Source of the DNA: Chalara sp. BL73
Taxonomy: Eukaryota > Ascomycota > Leotiomycetes > Helotiales
Length of the DNA: 64,000 nucleotides
NCBI GenBank assembly: GCA_918026815.1
Contig: CAKJVC010000089.1
Location: 1 to 64,000, forward strand
Direction: 5' to 3'
Part shown: one piece after another, positions 12,201 to 24,800 of the stretch
Numbering within the stretch: the first letter of the stretch is position 1
How the letters are laid out: every line of letters begins with the position of its first letter
Program-made: the position numbers and the translations under genes
Notes under the pieces: model-generated
What the model saw: the letters and a program-made list of their open reading frames with translations, nothing else
Databases searched by the model: none
What the model was told of the DNA's origin: nothing

Positions 12201-13137
12201 GATCTAAACACCGGCGCCTCTTCAGAAGTTAGAAGCAACGAGGATCAATCTAGCGTTAGCAACTCAGGGACTGTTCTCAAGAAGAAGTCAACCTGGTTCA
12301 AGCGCACATCTAAGACCGAGAACGAAAATGACTGGAGAATGTCGATCGGTGGGGCGAATGCATCTCAAAGTTCTAGCAACGTCAACGCAGTACGCGCGCA
12401 TGGCGAACTTCCACTGCAATTACCACTCAAGAAGAAGTTTAGCCTCGGCAGGTTGTTTAAGAAACGATCTTCTAAGTCGGATATCATGGCCCTTGGTGAG
12501 TATTTTGCAAGTCTTCTTCGCGAACCCTATTGATATGTCGCATTAGGGAACGATAGTTTCGAAGACAGACATGACAATGAAAGCAATTCGGGATCTTTCG
12601 AGGAAGCTCGACGAGCCTCCAATGGCAGACGTATTTCAAGCACCTCGGAAGCGAAGGCGCGGCAGATTGAGCCTCAGAGAAATTGGCTTGCCAAACTTTT
12701 TAATGTCAAGCCTGCCAAAAGCTTATGTGCTTCTCGGTTTCGAAGGTTAGAGCCCGGCAAGAGGTGGTCAGAATCCTCAAGGAGTGGAAACGATATGGTA
12801 TCCGTGATGTCCAGGCGGACAAGGCAAGAAATATTGTCTTCGCGAGAGTGGCAGCCAAAATTGTAAGAACATCCTGCTTTATGAACTCTCAATAATACTC
12901 ACTCATTCAGTTCTTGATATGAAGGAAGTCGCTTTCGCGGCCGAGTTCATGACAGTCATTGAGCATGGGAAGCGGTCTCACCTCTGCATTGCACGACTTA
13001 CGCAAGAGAGGGGTGCAGCGAGCAGTTTCCATAAGGTGGTGGAGACGCTGGATACGGTTCTGAAAGCCCGCGGTATGCTTGTCAATGATGATCGGAAGAG
13101 CAAGATGATGGTTAAGACACTGCGATCTGCTGATTAG
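9205..13137 (+). CDS. Nim1/Gin4/Hsl1-type Ser/Thr protein kinase, C-terminal frame broken
   Basis: Exons: 9205-9851, 9901-10629, 10691-12495, 12547 onward; introns 9852-9900, 10630-10690 and 12496-12546 have good GT-AG signals and correct phase. The kinase domain (about residues 117-400) shows GKGATARV, the catalytic lysine in AAVKII, HRDLKPEN, DFG and a GSPHYAAPE activation segment. The segment after the third junction (PNQQKLFYHLILEY) is typical of fungal Hsl1/Gin4 kinases, which couple septin organisation and cell size to mitotic entry at the bud neck or cortex. A long Ser-rich disordered middle follows. The C-terminal KA1-like region is coherent only across two indels. An apparent TG duplication at 12726-12729 shifts the frame into VRARQEVVRILKEW. 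One A seems missing in the run at 12857-12860, just before a 48-bp intron (12863-12910), after which MKEVAFAAEFM continues to the stop at 13137. Read literally, exon 4 stops at 12866 and the domain is lost. Confidence 0.85.
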
Positions 13138-14501
13138 CCTTCGGGGCTTGGTCAGGCGAGACTTCCCTTCCCTCTAGAATTCTGCCGCCTAAAATTAGAT
13201 GACACGGCCTAGCGATCTCTTCAGTATTGCTCTGGCTTTTGAAATGTTCCTTAAGAGCGCTTGAATACTTGCGAGGTTGGATTAATGTTCCTGTTGTTTG
13301 TTGTATGGCCAGGTGTGCATAGTCTTTAATTCTGAGAGGGGTCTAGACGTTCATAGTTTTATTATTGGGTGTTTGTAGAGTACTGGATATGATCAGGGTA
13401 ACTGAGGAATGAACCCCCAGATCCGGCGTTCTTGGTAATATTAAGAATGGCACGTCGGGGTCTTGCATAGGTTGTGAGATATGTCTGGTATAGCTCAATT
13501 TGATGTGTTCTTCACAGGTCCAGTTTGAACGCCTTTTATCCTATAAATTCACTAGATGGTATCAAGTCAGGAACACAGGCGTTCCATTCTTACTATAAAC
13601 TTCGTCAAGGGGGGTGTGCTCAATCGGCTCTCCTTATATTCTCAGGCTGCTACTAATTCTGTCGTCTGGGTGAAGTTCTGAGAATGAATGGCTGTCTCTG
13701 CACACATTCCTTTTCCCTATTCTAGATTAGCACTGTAAACCCCATTGCACTCATCATTGACCTCTGTCTACTTGAGTCCGGTATTTAATTGGGTCTTTCT
13801 TTACATACTACCAAACCTCATTATACATTTGTCAGCAGCTCTAGACCCACCAAGGAGGTCCTGTACTATTTACCCTATTTGGACATTCGGAGCCCTTACA
13901 CGCAGCTAAAACTTAAGACTCACTGCTTGCATCGCTCACATAATAATAATAGAAGAATACGTCATCGTAGGCATGCGCCAACAGTTCAAGAAGAAATAGG
14001 CTTGGCTATCTCCAGTACCGCAGACCAATCGATCGTGACTAGCCCAACCCAATATTTTGGGGATTTATGAATTCTGCGGTTTCCGCGTATTACAAATCTT
14101 ACATTCAAAGCTTAATTTGCTGGCACATGTTCCACAGTTACCATAAATGGACATCAGTATGGGTCGTTGCACCTAACACCGTGAAGTAGAGCTCAACTCT
14201 GATGATGAAGCTTCTTCTGTCAGTCGATAATGCTCACCAGTTGCTCGATAATCTTCCCACAAATCCTGTTGAGAGCCATGTGACTTGATGTGTAGAGAAT
14301 GGAGACTTCGAGTCAAAGAACTGAGGCTGCCATGGATATAAAATCCCACCCTGCTCTACTCAGTTTCCGATTTCTGATCATGCTTACACTCACATTCCGT
14401 AACATATCAAGAGATTACCGATTCTAGATTTACATCCATATAGAACCTCTCCTACCAGTTCATTCCACATTTTCCCCAGAATCCCAGAGCCGAATCTCAA
14501 G
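13138..14501. other. Intergenic region with a likely TATA box
   Basis: The only open frames are below 95 residues and unrecognised. The 3' part is the promoter of the next gene. It contains TATAAAA at 14337-14343, about 160 bp before the start codon, followed by a pyrimidine-rich stretch. Confidence 0.5.
14337..14343 (+). promoter_or_regulatory. Candidate TATA box of the SDR gene
   Basis: TATAAAA lies 159 bp upstream of the ATG at 14502 and is followed by CT-rich sequence, as in many fungal promoters. Position and sequence are the only evidence. Confidence 0.4.
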
Positions 14502-15372
14502 ATGCCTACCCACATTTTCATTACTGGAGCGAATCGAGGTACACACTTTTATCTCAGAGCTATTGGGACCAAGTACTGACACAATCTGTCTTCCCCAGGA
14601 ATCGGTAAAGGGTTAGTAGGCGAATATCTTTCTCGTCCCAACAATGTCGTTGTCGCCGCCGTCCGCGACCCATCTCATCCTACTTCCCAGTCTCTCAACT
14701 CCCTTCCCGTTGGGAGCGGCAGTTCTCTCATCGTTCTCCCCCTTCTTGGGATCGGTGCTTCCGACAGCTTTGCGCTTGATGCTGTCTCCATTCTTAAGTC
14801 CAAATACTCAATCGCCAACCTCGACGTCGTGATCGTGAACGCTGGTATTTTAAATTATTATGGTAGTGCACTTGAGACGCCTTTGGACACCACGCGGGAG
14901 CACTTTAATGTCAATACTGTCGGTTCTCTCGCTGTATTCCAGGCTGTGCAGCCGCTATTGGCTGCAGCGGAAGTAAATGGAACTCCAAACTTTGTCACGT
15001 TGACAAGCACGGTAGGCAGCATTGGCGAGATGGATAAGATGCCCCTCGAGACTGCTGCTTATGGAGCAAGTAAAGCAGCGCTGAATTACATTACCCGCAA
15101 GATTCATTTTGAGAATCCCGGGATTATCGCTTTCCCCATTAATCCAGGGTGGGTCAATACTGAGGTGAGTATTACGTAGGTTTCTAATGAGATGAAATAA
15201 GGCTAAGATAACGTAGATGGGAAATAACGGTGCCGTTGTCCATGGATTGCCTGAAGCGCCGGTGGCGATCGACGAATCTGTGAAAGGTATTACTTCTCAG
15301 ATCGATGGTGCAACGAGGGAGAAGTCTCCTGGGGTGCTACATTCGTTTGAAGGAGATAGGCCGTCTTGGTAA
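14502..15372 (+). CDS. Short-chain dehydrogenase/reductase (SDR)
   Basis: Three exons (14502-14538, 14599-15164, 15217-15372) join in frame to give 252 residues, a normal length for a classical SDR. The N-terminal cofactor motif TGANRGIG is split by intron 1. NAG follows at the end of beta-4, and the catalytic set appears as serine in TLTSTVGSI and YGASK (Tyr-x-x-x-Lys). The pattern resembles NAD(P)H-dependent ketoreductases of the C-factor/norsolorinic-acid-reductase-like group, cytosolic. The substrate cannot be read from sequence. The neighbours are unrelated, so there is no sign of a biosynthetic cluster. A TATA box lies upstream. Confidence 0.9.
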
Positions 15373-15673
15373 TTCAGGTTGTGGCCAAGCGTTTGTCAAA
15401 CAGCTTCCCATCTGAAACTTATCATAGACTGAAGAGAAAGACATTTCATTTTGATAAATCTATTCAATACTCTAAGTTACGTGTAAGCTCTAGTAATAAC
15501 CAGCATCCAATTTTTGACCAATAGCACGCCTTTTGCATGCCGTGTGTCTTAGTTCGGTAGTTCTGCCCATTATCTGTCGTTACTTAAATGATGGCAGTAG
15601 CTGTACGCCGCTGAAACTTGCATGAATACGAAGTCGAAGTCATGTTGCCGTTCCGCCTTTGCGTCATACACCT

Positions 15674-16281
15674 TCACAGCTTACTTTCTCTCTTCTGGCC
15701 CTTCTTTGCATCCTTGCTTGCCTTCATCAACGTAGCTCCAGATACCAATGCTCCTCCTATGGCCGTAATTCCAGCCCCAGCTAACTTAACAGCGCCCACG
15801 CCAGCGCCGCTCATCCCTGCACTTTGCATTACAGCAAAGACACTTCCGGCTGCTACATTTGGGATTTGAGTGCCTGCAGCTAGACCACCTAAGAAACAAT
15901 ATTAGTTGTCACTCAGAGTAATAACCCTCGGATTAAGAAGCTCTAGTCTATATGAGATTAAACTCCCGAGTCTAGAATGTATCGAAAATACGAACCAGCA
16001 ACTGGGCCGGCAGCTCCGAAGCCAACAAGTCCCACTGCTGCAACGGGGAAAAATAGTACGCTGACTCCTACAGCTGTGAAGCAGAGACCAGTGGTTGCAG
16101 CTGGGTTCTTAAAGCCCCATTCTGTTGCCTGGATGACAAGATTATAAACACGAACAAATCATTAGGTGTTTGCAGCTATTCTCACCTTCCCAGCCTTGTC
16201 CTTCACCGACCCTAGATTTGGAAGGGCGGTCGAGGTTGATGTGGGGTACATGGAGGGTACAAGGGATCTTGACAGTTTCAT
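15674..16281 (-). CDS. IFI6/IFI27 (ISG12)-like small membrane protein
   Basis: Three exons on the minus strand (16281-16186, 16128-15996, 15888-15674) join in frame to give 147 residues; introns 16129-16185 and 15889-15995 have GT-AG ends. Exon 2 encodes a hydrophobic Ala/Gly/Val-rich stretch ending in GFGAAGPVAG. Exon 3 continues with NVAAGSVFAVMQSAGMSGAG and more Gly/Ala-rich hydrophobic sequence, then a short Lys-rich tail. This is the pattern of interferon-inducible 6-16/ISG12 family proteins, which occur widely in fungi. In animals they sit in mitochondrial or other internal membranes; the fungal role is unknown. The start could be at 16281 or at the in-frame ATG at 16251. Confidence 0.75.
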
Positions 16282-16510
16282 TGAAAACTCGAGTTCTGCA
16301 AGATAAAATTATGGTATAATATATGTGAGAAGGGTATATCGCTAATCTGAACAGGAGTTAAACAGAGGCTGTGCTGTTCGGAGGTAGAGAGTTGGTTACA
16401 CACGGTCACGATATCGGCCGCTCTTAGTCGCGCGGATAAGTATCCGCTCCAACGTGTTCAAAATGTTGGGTTTTTCATGGCTTAGTCTCTTTCCAAATTA
16501 TATATTGTGA

Positions 16511-16909
16511 CTAATTGCATACAAATGGGCCACGAATGATGCATGCCGCAGTATAAGGTACACCTAGCTGCTGCATACCCTGCCAGATCCTCTCATCTTG
16601 AATAAAAGGACCAAACATCAGAAGGATCAAAATTTTTACAAGAGGTATATAACGTACCCTTGAGTATTCTATTTCTTGTAGTAGTGTGTAGGTCCAAGAT
16701 CTCAAAAATTTCACTCTGTTGAGTTTTATGACTTGTTGTCCAGAAATCGTAGAGTCCCCGTATATGCCCATTATCACAATCAATATTATAATCTGACCAA
16801 GAGTTTTGATAACAACTCTATTGGTATTTAGGGATGCGACACTACAACCTCCTGTGCTGGCATTTTGTAGCACTGCAAAGAGATTTCTGGGAGCTGCAGG
16901 GCTAATCAT
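16511..16909 (-). pseudogene. Possible relic of a second IFI6-like gene
   Basis: A minus-strand open frame of 132 residues starts with AAPRNLFAVLQNASTGG, which resembles the SVFAVMQSAGMSG segment of the gene at 15674-16281. It is preceded by an intron-like acceptor. The rest shows no Gly/Ala-rich continuation, and upstream sequence gives only scraps such as AFGPI before stops. It may be a decayed tandem copy. Chance similarity is possible. Confidence 0.25.
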
Positions 16910-19579
16910 AGGATGAACCTTATATGGTAAGAGAACCCATACATCCGACTCACGTCAGCTGAGGACGAGTGTACCGAACTTGGGGACATCAATCTACTAT
17001 TGGACCAAATGCACAGAGGACCAAGAGACAGACTATTGAACAGGGAAGAGTAAATTAAGTATATTCTAGGCTTGCGAGGCACTCTTCTATTTGCTACGAA
17101 CGGGTTGTAAGGATCTAATGGAGATGCAGCACTAGAAATATTGCGCCGAGGGTCGGCCTTCTGACATGGGGATTAACTCATATTTTCGGGTTTGTCTTTC
17201 CAATACTCGGACTCTGGCTCAGGTCCCATAGCAGATACCAAAAGAAGCAATAGAGTTGAAAGAGAAGAAGAACCTGACAATAGAGTCCTGCAAGAACTAC
17301 GCGAGCGTTTGGAGTGATTATGTAGCTATAAGTGCGCAAAAGACAAAACTTCAAACGGACAGAGAGTCTCTGGGCCTGCTGCGCCTGCCTGCAGGAACAG
17401 TTTCTTTTCCGTTTGACTCAAATGTGCATAAATATGCAAAATAAGACAATTGAGAAAGGGCACTATCTTTCAACATGATGCACAAGCTCGATATATAAGG
17501 ATGGTTCATCCTACACTCGTTGTCCTCGATGATATTTCTGCCCCCTCTAGAGAGAGTAAAGGCCAAAGCCAAAAAACCTTCGAGACTCCAGGAGAGCCCC
17601 TCTTGGTGAAACCAAAGGAACTGAGTTTCTCTTCTTCGACTACTATATCAAGACGGGACGGATACCAAGCCCGAGGACACGGTACCGCATATTCTTTCTA
17701 AAGACTGTATGAAACAGGGAGACAATATTTCGGCCTTCATCAGGCCATGCGAGAGGCTAACAACCTTGCAGCACCTGATCTTTGATAATCCAGTGCGACT
17801 CTGGGGTCAATTTATGAGAAAGACAAACTTTTCATGCTTGCATTCATTGATATACGGTTGTTTGATTTGTACCCAGCTAAGCCCCCCCCCAAAACAAACA
17901 AAAACAACAACAGCAGGTGTGGTGGATTGTTGAGAAAAACACACTTGGCTACCAAACATCTCCCAATGCACGAAATTGATACTGGCTGCCCTGCTTCTCT
18001 CAAAGCTAGCTATAACCCACCGGGACACGAAGTGAGCAACCACTTCCAGCAACGCCATCTCCCCAAACAATCCTTCCTACCAACTCTGCCTTACATTCTA
18101 ATTTGATCCGCCACCCAATGCAACGCTTTCTCTCTCCTATGCCATTCCTCATCGACCCCAATATCCAGGATTAAGAATGGGGGGACGGCCACCCCAGCAC
18201 GGCGCCGGCACTTAGCGCCGCAGGTCACAACTGCCGAGAGCACGAAAGGCGCCCGGCACTAGAAAACCGACCACACAACGTATCCACAAACGGCTATCGC
18301 GGCCTTGGGTGGTTTCAAGGTTGTGTGTAGGTGGGCAGGGGGTTTGGTGGCTTTCCTTTTTTCATAGGGCTTAGGGCGTGTGTATGCGCGCCCATGGATA
18401 AAGGGTGGAAAGAGACGCATCTCGTGGCTTAATCTGGGGGCAACATGGTAAGCTTTCCCAGTTCCAAAGGCTCGGGTTCTTTGGAGGGGGTCGGGGGGTT
18501 GTTCGGACGACAGCCCTTTCTTTTGGGGGCCCCTGTCATAATTGCTTTCCCTATGTGGGCGAGTTATGTGCTGCATCGTGAGGTTGCGCAGGCGCGGGCG
18601 GCAGTAACGAGGAGGAAGAGGAGGAACGAAGGTAAAGAAAGCTCGGCAATGCTGTCAAACCTACTGCAGTGATCTGCGGCAGGTATTAGTGCAGGCACCG
18701 CCTGGCTGCACGGCATGCTCAATCAAACTATATAAAGATGTAATTTGGTGCTGTCAATCCTGGCAGATCTTGGTCCCAGATGATGCATCGAAATATGGGT
18801 AAGGATGACGTTAAGTGTCCCGTGGCGTTCTGTGTTGCTACTTAAATGGACGACATGCCAATACCGCCAACTATCTCTTTGGACGTCTTTCTCCGTTCCT
18901 ACTTGTTAATCCTTAAGTTAAATCTGTACACTTCCAGAAACATTGACGATGCTTTGAAGAACCAGCTCTCAAGTGAGGAAAATTTTGGTTGCACGAACTC
19001 AGTTGGAGCACAATCCTTTCGCTCAAACATCTCGCTCTCGTTCATATCTGCATAGTATACAATAACGCGCTCCAAAGCGCGAGCTAGATCAGGCAGTCCT
19101 GCTCAGCATCGGATATCCCGTCACATAAAACCAATCTCCCGAAATGCAAGCGCAAAATTCAAGCGTTGCGCGCAATAAGGAAAAGAAAGCAAGCAACGCT
19201 ATATAGAGGTATCTCCATCAAACCCCAAACCCCAAGCCGTATACACCAGACGAAGAGTAGCATGCCTCATGCCCCTCATGCCCCTCTTGCCTGCACCAGA
19301 AAAAAAGAAAGGCAACACGGACCAACACTTTTCACCCATCCCGACCCAAACCAACGCCTGCCCCGTTGTCCCAGATTCATCCATGCATTTCAGGTATCGA
19401 ATCATTCCCACTATTGTAGCTCCGGATTTATAAAGAACCCGCAACGCTTTACAGGAGCACTTCCGATTCCGGGCGGAGTGAATGTACAGCCCAATATTTA
19501 CGCCGCCGTGCCAAAAACACCCATAATCACTCGAATAGTCATCCCGCGTCCAGAAACGCTCAATCTTCTGTTGACGCAT
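16910..19579. other. Gene-poor intergenic region
   Basis: About 2.7 kb with no supportable gene. Short overlapping open frames occur on both strands (for example 18445-18672 +), without recognisable motifs. There is a run of C at about 17882-17890. The last part is the 3' flank of the zinc-finger gene. Confidence 0.45.
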
Positions 19580-21086
19580 CTAAAGCTCTTTCTTCATCAT
19601 TTGCGGGCTTGAATCTGATGCAGAATCGCTGAGAACCTCTGATTTGTCGACTGGGGACTGGCTGTTGGCGTTTGCGGATGATCCGTTTGCTGCCTTTTTG
19701 TTGCTGTCTCCACAGCCTTTGACGAGGATATGTCTCTGTTCGTCCAATCAGCATTACACTCAAGTAAGAATGGAAAACTCCCTCCAATTGCTAGAGTCAG
19801 AATCGGATTCAAGAACGAACCTTTAGTGCATCTTTCCTCGAGAAGCTCTTTTCGCAATGTCCGCATGGAAATGGCTTCACCGCCAAATGGATTCGCTTAT
19901 GGCGCTTCAAGTCATGATTCCGATTGAACGACTGCGGGCACTGATCGCACTTAAAAGGTCGTTCGTTTTGTGGTTGCGGCTGCCCTGGATGATGCCCATA
20001 TATCTGGCCTCCCATTGGGGGATACTGCATTTGCATGTTTCCTCCAACTAGAGCCATTTGGCTTCCTGGATTATGGACATTTGACATGATTGGACCTGGC
20101 ATTGCCGGGAGACTGTATCCACTATACGGCCGTGGTTGATAGTTCTGTGGTGCATGTAGCGGATGTGCAGAGACAGGAGAAACGCGATTTTGTGGCGGAC
20201 CGGATGTATTCGGTGACGCTTGCGTTGGCGATTGCTGAGTATATGCTGGGAAAGATGGCTGCTGCGGGGTCGAAGCTGGCGTGTAGTATGTTGGGGTTGG
20301 AGGAGGTCGACCACCATACGTTTCAGGCGCATGAAGTGGCCCTTGTGGAGGTGGTTGCGATGAAGGTGCCTGTGAGTTCATCATTCCATTATTGCTCAAG
20401 TGCTGCTGCGGTTGTGATTGCTGCTGGGGCGCAAGAGTTGGCAAGCTTTGTTGACTGCCACCAGACCCTCCCATAGAAGTCGGGAATGGAGGGAGGCTGA
20501 TGTCGTATGGAGGCGGAGGCAGTCCTTGCCCTGCAGTTGGAGAATCCGGGTTGCGATTTGGGAAGTTCATCGGCGGCGAGTAAATTGGCCTCGAGTAACT
20601 CTGATAAGAGTTTGTCAAGGGTGCGGAGCTATATTGGTATGAAGGAGGATTCTGTGCAGCTGGCCAAAATCCCATCGGTTGTGGTTGATAAGCAGGGGCA
20701 CCGTTAGAGCTCGCCGAACTTGCGTTGGAATTCACACTTGATGCCAAAGGGCTTAATCCTTCATTGCCTAGGCCGGTTGGAGGAGTCAGAACGCTGCTGA
20801 CTGGTGGAGTTGGCTGGCTTTGACTTGTAGGAGCGTATGCTGGGTACTTTCCATGCAGAGCCGAGAGATGATCGGGGGGGGGGAGTTGGAATTGTGGTAG
20901 GCTTGAGGCTGCGGATCTTCGAGCTGTGAAGCTCTGGGTCTCCATCATAGAAGATGACTGTGAAGTCCACGGTGAATGTTTATCGGACAGGTGAGCGAGA
21001 TGCGAGGATGGGGCGTGCTCAGGCGAGTAATGAAGATTCAGGACAGGATTCCTGTCAACTCCAGATAACAGCAACGTTTGTGACAT
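19580..21086 (-). CDS. C2H2 zinc-finger transcription factor
   Basis: Exon 1 (21086-19821, 422 codons) and exon 2 (19735-19580) flank an 84-bp intron and give 473 residues. The first ~370 residues are Pro/Gln/Ser/Tyr-rich and disordered. Two zinc fingers follow near the C-terminus. The first reads CDQCPQSFNRNHDLKRHKRIH. The second starts CGHCEKSFSRKDALK and is completed only after splicing by RHILVKGC, so its last ligand is Cys (a C2HC variant). The intron interrupts the second finger. A short acidic/Ser-rich tail ends in KKEL. It is presumably a nuclear DNA-binding regulator; targets unknown. The two-finger block is highly conserved among Pezizomycotina, but I cannot assign a named orthologue. 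Upstream lies an unusually long stretch without genes. Confidence 0.88.
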
Positions 21087-21765
21087 GAACGATCAGTTTG
21101 CCCTTGGGTGTCGATGGTGATAGCGATGTTGAAGAAAAGGATGAGGCTTCGTTCCTGGGCAGAGCTGTCGAGTTCTTCTTTGCTGCGTGAAGAATGTGGA
21201 GCGGCGATCTGGTGAGAGGCGGCCGGGGAGGCGTCTCTTCCTATATGTAGCTTATTGGGATTGAGTGTGGTCTGTGTGCTGGGGGAGCATTTGGCTGGAA
21301 TTACCAGGGACAGGGCGGGAAGCGTGGCAGAGGGGAAGGGGGGTCTAGTGCGTGAGGCTAAGACCCAAGCTGGAAAACACCATGCGCGCGACAGATCGCG
21401 CTCCCAGGATCGAGGATGGGGTGATTGATTTGGATCTGACAGCAAAATGTGTTGATGATAGGACTAGCGTATAAGCAATTTGGGCTGCTAGCGCGATGGT
21501 AGTCACAGTCGATAATACTGCATCTGCTTAGCGGAGTGGGATGGCTCGATGGTGGTGGGGATTAAGGTTGGCGATGGTCTGGCACTTGCTGGGAGACACC
21601 ATTCAGGCCGTCTTATTCATTTGGGAGGATCTAGATGCCTATCAAATGGAGCTTTCCGGGGATTCAGCACCAGCAACTAACTTGGATAGTGCCCAGGTCG
21701 ACGGTAACACAGCATCGATCGAAGGTGAAATGAGTAGATACTAGTAGTATATTTCTCCGACCTGC

Positions 21766-21804
<39 letters not shown>

Positions 21805-24800
21805 CAACAACAATAATAATCGTAGTAATAATGAGACGTGTCTGATCGGGATCCAGGCAGGTGGTGCGGCTGGCGATGATCCCGCTCTCTCATTTGTTTT
21901 TATTTCACCCCCTCAAGACTGTAGTGATGATGATTTTACTAAGGATGAAAAGGGAGGGGAGGGGGGAGTATGCCTTATGGAGTGGAGTGGGATGGACGAA
22001 TACACAGCCAACAAATAATTTACTGTAATTGTTGATGACGGCGAAGGAAATCTATGCCCCTCAGATCTCACCTGTCCACGCCGCTGATTGCTGGCGAGCA
22101 CGACAAAGAAAAGATTACCTGATGGACGAACGATTGTCCGCACTTCAGCCATGGGGGAGGGATGGGAGCACAAGTGGTTATTATTAGGACTCGTTTCCCT
22201 ACATACACATCTCTGACAGATTAATGTGCTCTTATGTTTGCTTTAATATTGATTATTTTACAGTACGAGGACCCGTGGTGGTGTCCTCTTTGGGGATTAT
22301 TTGTACTGTGTGTTGTAGCACATGGCAGGCTCCGAGCTTCAGGTATGCTACAGGGATTGCAGCATATGCAGGCAGCCCACTGGAGACCCCTGTCGAGGTT
22401 TAAAAAAGTAAGTCATGCTTGGGCTTCCTCGCGCCCATCACGGTCCAGAGGCTTTACTTGGCACAGCGCCCAGGAGCTACAGGAGCTAGGGGTTTGCAGC
22501 CAGAATGCACATGGACTGAGCTGACCAGACCTGACCTTTCACCGCGGGATGGAAGTGGAAAATGCTGCAGAGGTGAGGGTTGAGAGATCATCACGAGCGC
22601 AGGCCAGTGAGGGAGAAGAGATCGCCGCGCGAGATTCGCCTGTATGTCTACATAGAAGCAGCGGAACGAGGAACCTAGATTTAGGGATGGTGATGGGCCA
22701 TGACAGAAGACAAGACAGGCCCAGGGAAACGGTAGACCTAGTGGTATTGCGCTAGGTCTTCTGATCGATTTGGTGGGTACTGTTCTGTATGGAGATACAG
22801 TAGCCAAAGACTAGAGTAAGACTACAGAACTAGTCGAGGACGGCAGTTCCTAGCAGTGAACTTGAAATTGTAGGTTAAGTCTGGTCTGACTGAAAGCTGA
22901 ACATTAAATGGACAGGGTCGTCAGAACAACATCAACCAACCAGAAATGCAACTAACCTTGCGTACTACTTTCTTTTCTCATGGTCGTGACTGCAAGGCCG
23001 ATTTTTTCTTTTTTCCAGTCCGATCCACATGCTGGCTGATACCGATACGTAGATGGGACATGACAAGCAACCAGTCAAAACCGCTGGCTAAGCGAGTGTC
23101 TCGAAGCAGGAGGAGCAGCGAAATGATGTATAGACCGCTTGGGGGGTTATACAATAGCAGGGCGTACGCGAGCGAGAGAGAGTTCCTCTCGCACAAGTGA
23201 TCAAAGAAGGATTAAACATGCGAACAAAGAAACTGAAAACTCTATTCCAATCATCCCGAAAGTGGCTAGTCCAATAAGTGCCAGATTTGGTTTCCAGGAC
23301 GGTGCAGTACTCTAGTACTGTACATTCCTGTATTGTACCTAGCACATCCCAGAGCGTCTGGCTTGTTGGGTGGCTCATCTCCCATCTCCCAAACCGCGAA
23401 ATGCTGGTCACTGCACCTTGTCCCGGGGCACGGGTGTGGTGCTGTACTTACTGGCATGGTTTGGTTGGCAAAGAGGGGGTTTAGGACCCTTGAAGAAACG
23501 AAAAAGAACCTGAGAGCTTGAGAGCCTGAGAAAGGTCGAGTATTGGTCTGTAAAATCTGGGCTTGGACTGCTTGGCCTGCTTGGCAGCTTTGCACACCTT
23601 GTTTAGCACCAGGATTTACACATGGGCACGCGCGCCATTGGCGTGTTTAAGCACTGGTCGGCGAGCTGACCCTGTGCTTATTTAGCTTCTTTTATCCACT
23701 ATGTCCCAGTGCATGGAATGGGGGCGTTGCGCCGGCTCCAGTGCTTGGGGTGGTGGTGCCCATCAACGAACTTGTGCGTGCGCCGACTGGCGTGTTGGCA
23801 AGAATAGCTTCCAGAGGCTACCGAGCCTTCGGGTTTTTGAGGGGGAAATCGACGATACCACGAGGATGGCTCGCTCTGGTCTTGAACACCACACCGTTGA
23901 GGATGTCAGCCATGACAGTCCTGAGAGAAAGCCTGCAACGGTGACATCTTGTTCAGCTTAAGCAGCCATGGATGGGTTGGTGTGTTCTGTAGGATTAAGC
24001 ACAGAAGCTTGTTTCCGTCAGATTGCCAGCCCAGTACCTACTCCATGCTGTACACACGAAATGCGTATCTCGTACACGGAGGAAAGGATTTTGCTGACGG
24101 GCCAGTCATTGATGAGTAACCAAACCATGCTGGTAAATTTTGAATCCGTTCCATAAATACATTTAGTGTTTAAATTTTTCAGATCAGATCGCGTTCAGAT
24201 AGCATGAGCTTTTGCTTGTGCTTTGTAACATCATCAAATTTCGGGTCAGACAGGCAGGCCATGGGCCGGGAAGCGCATCTCGTAAATTAGCTATGAATGA
24301 AATTTCTCGATCAAAATAAGCAAGAAGTTAATTGTTTGTTACGTGCCGTTACAATTCGAATGTGATAATAATGAGCAAGAATAGCATGTTAAAGTCACAC
24401 ACAGCCAAGGATACGTCCCGCGAGACTAAAAATCCATGATTGGTTCTGTCGGAAGAGATTGGTTGGTAGTCGTTAAATTTTTCCCTTTTGGGGTTAGTAG
24501 CAAGACGGGCCTGTTCTAGATTGCAGGCTCCATCATCGTTTGGAACTTGGGAACTTGGAGCCGGAACTCATCCATCATCGATCCATCGATCCATCCCCTA
24601 CCTCCCCCCTACGTACTGCACTGTCCTGTCCTGTACCAAGTTCCTGCACACTGTACCGTGCCACTAAGGGGGAGGGGGAATGGATGAAATAGTACTATTA
24701 CTGTATGTTTGTCGTTCGAACAGAGATCTGATCTCAATTAGTGCTACGCTAATCCTGTCCGGACGGGACACGGTAAGAAATGAAGAACAAAGCACACGAT

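Noticed and set aside
18445..18672. Plus-strand 75-residue frame with a hydrophobic centre
   Set aside because: No start context, splice extension or family similarity; could be chance in GC-rich DNA.
19166..19612. Plus-strand 148-residue frame
   Set aside because: Overlaps the 3' end of the zinc-finger gene on the opposite strand, and has no motif.
20090..20476. Plus-strand 128-residue frame inside the zinc-finger gene
   Set aside because: It is antisense to the low-complexity part of a clearly coding exon; such mirror frames arise from CAG/CCA-rich codons.
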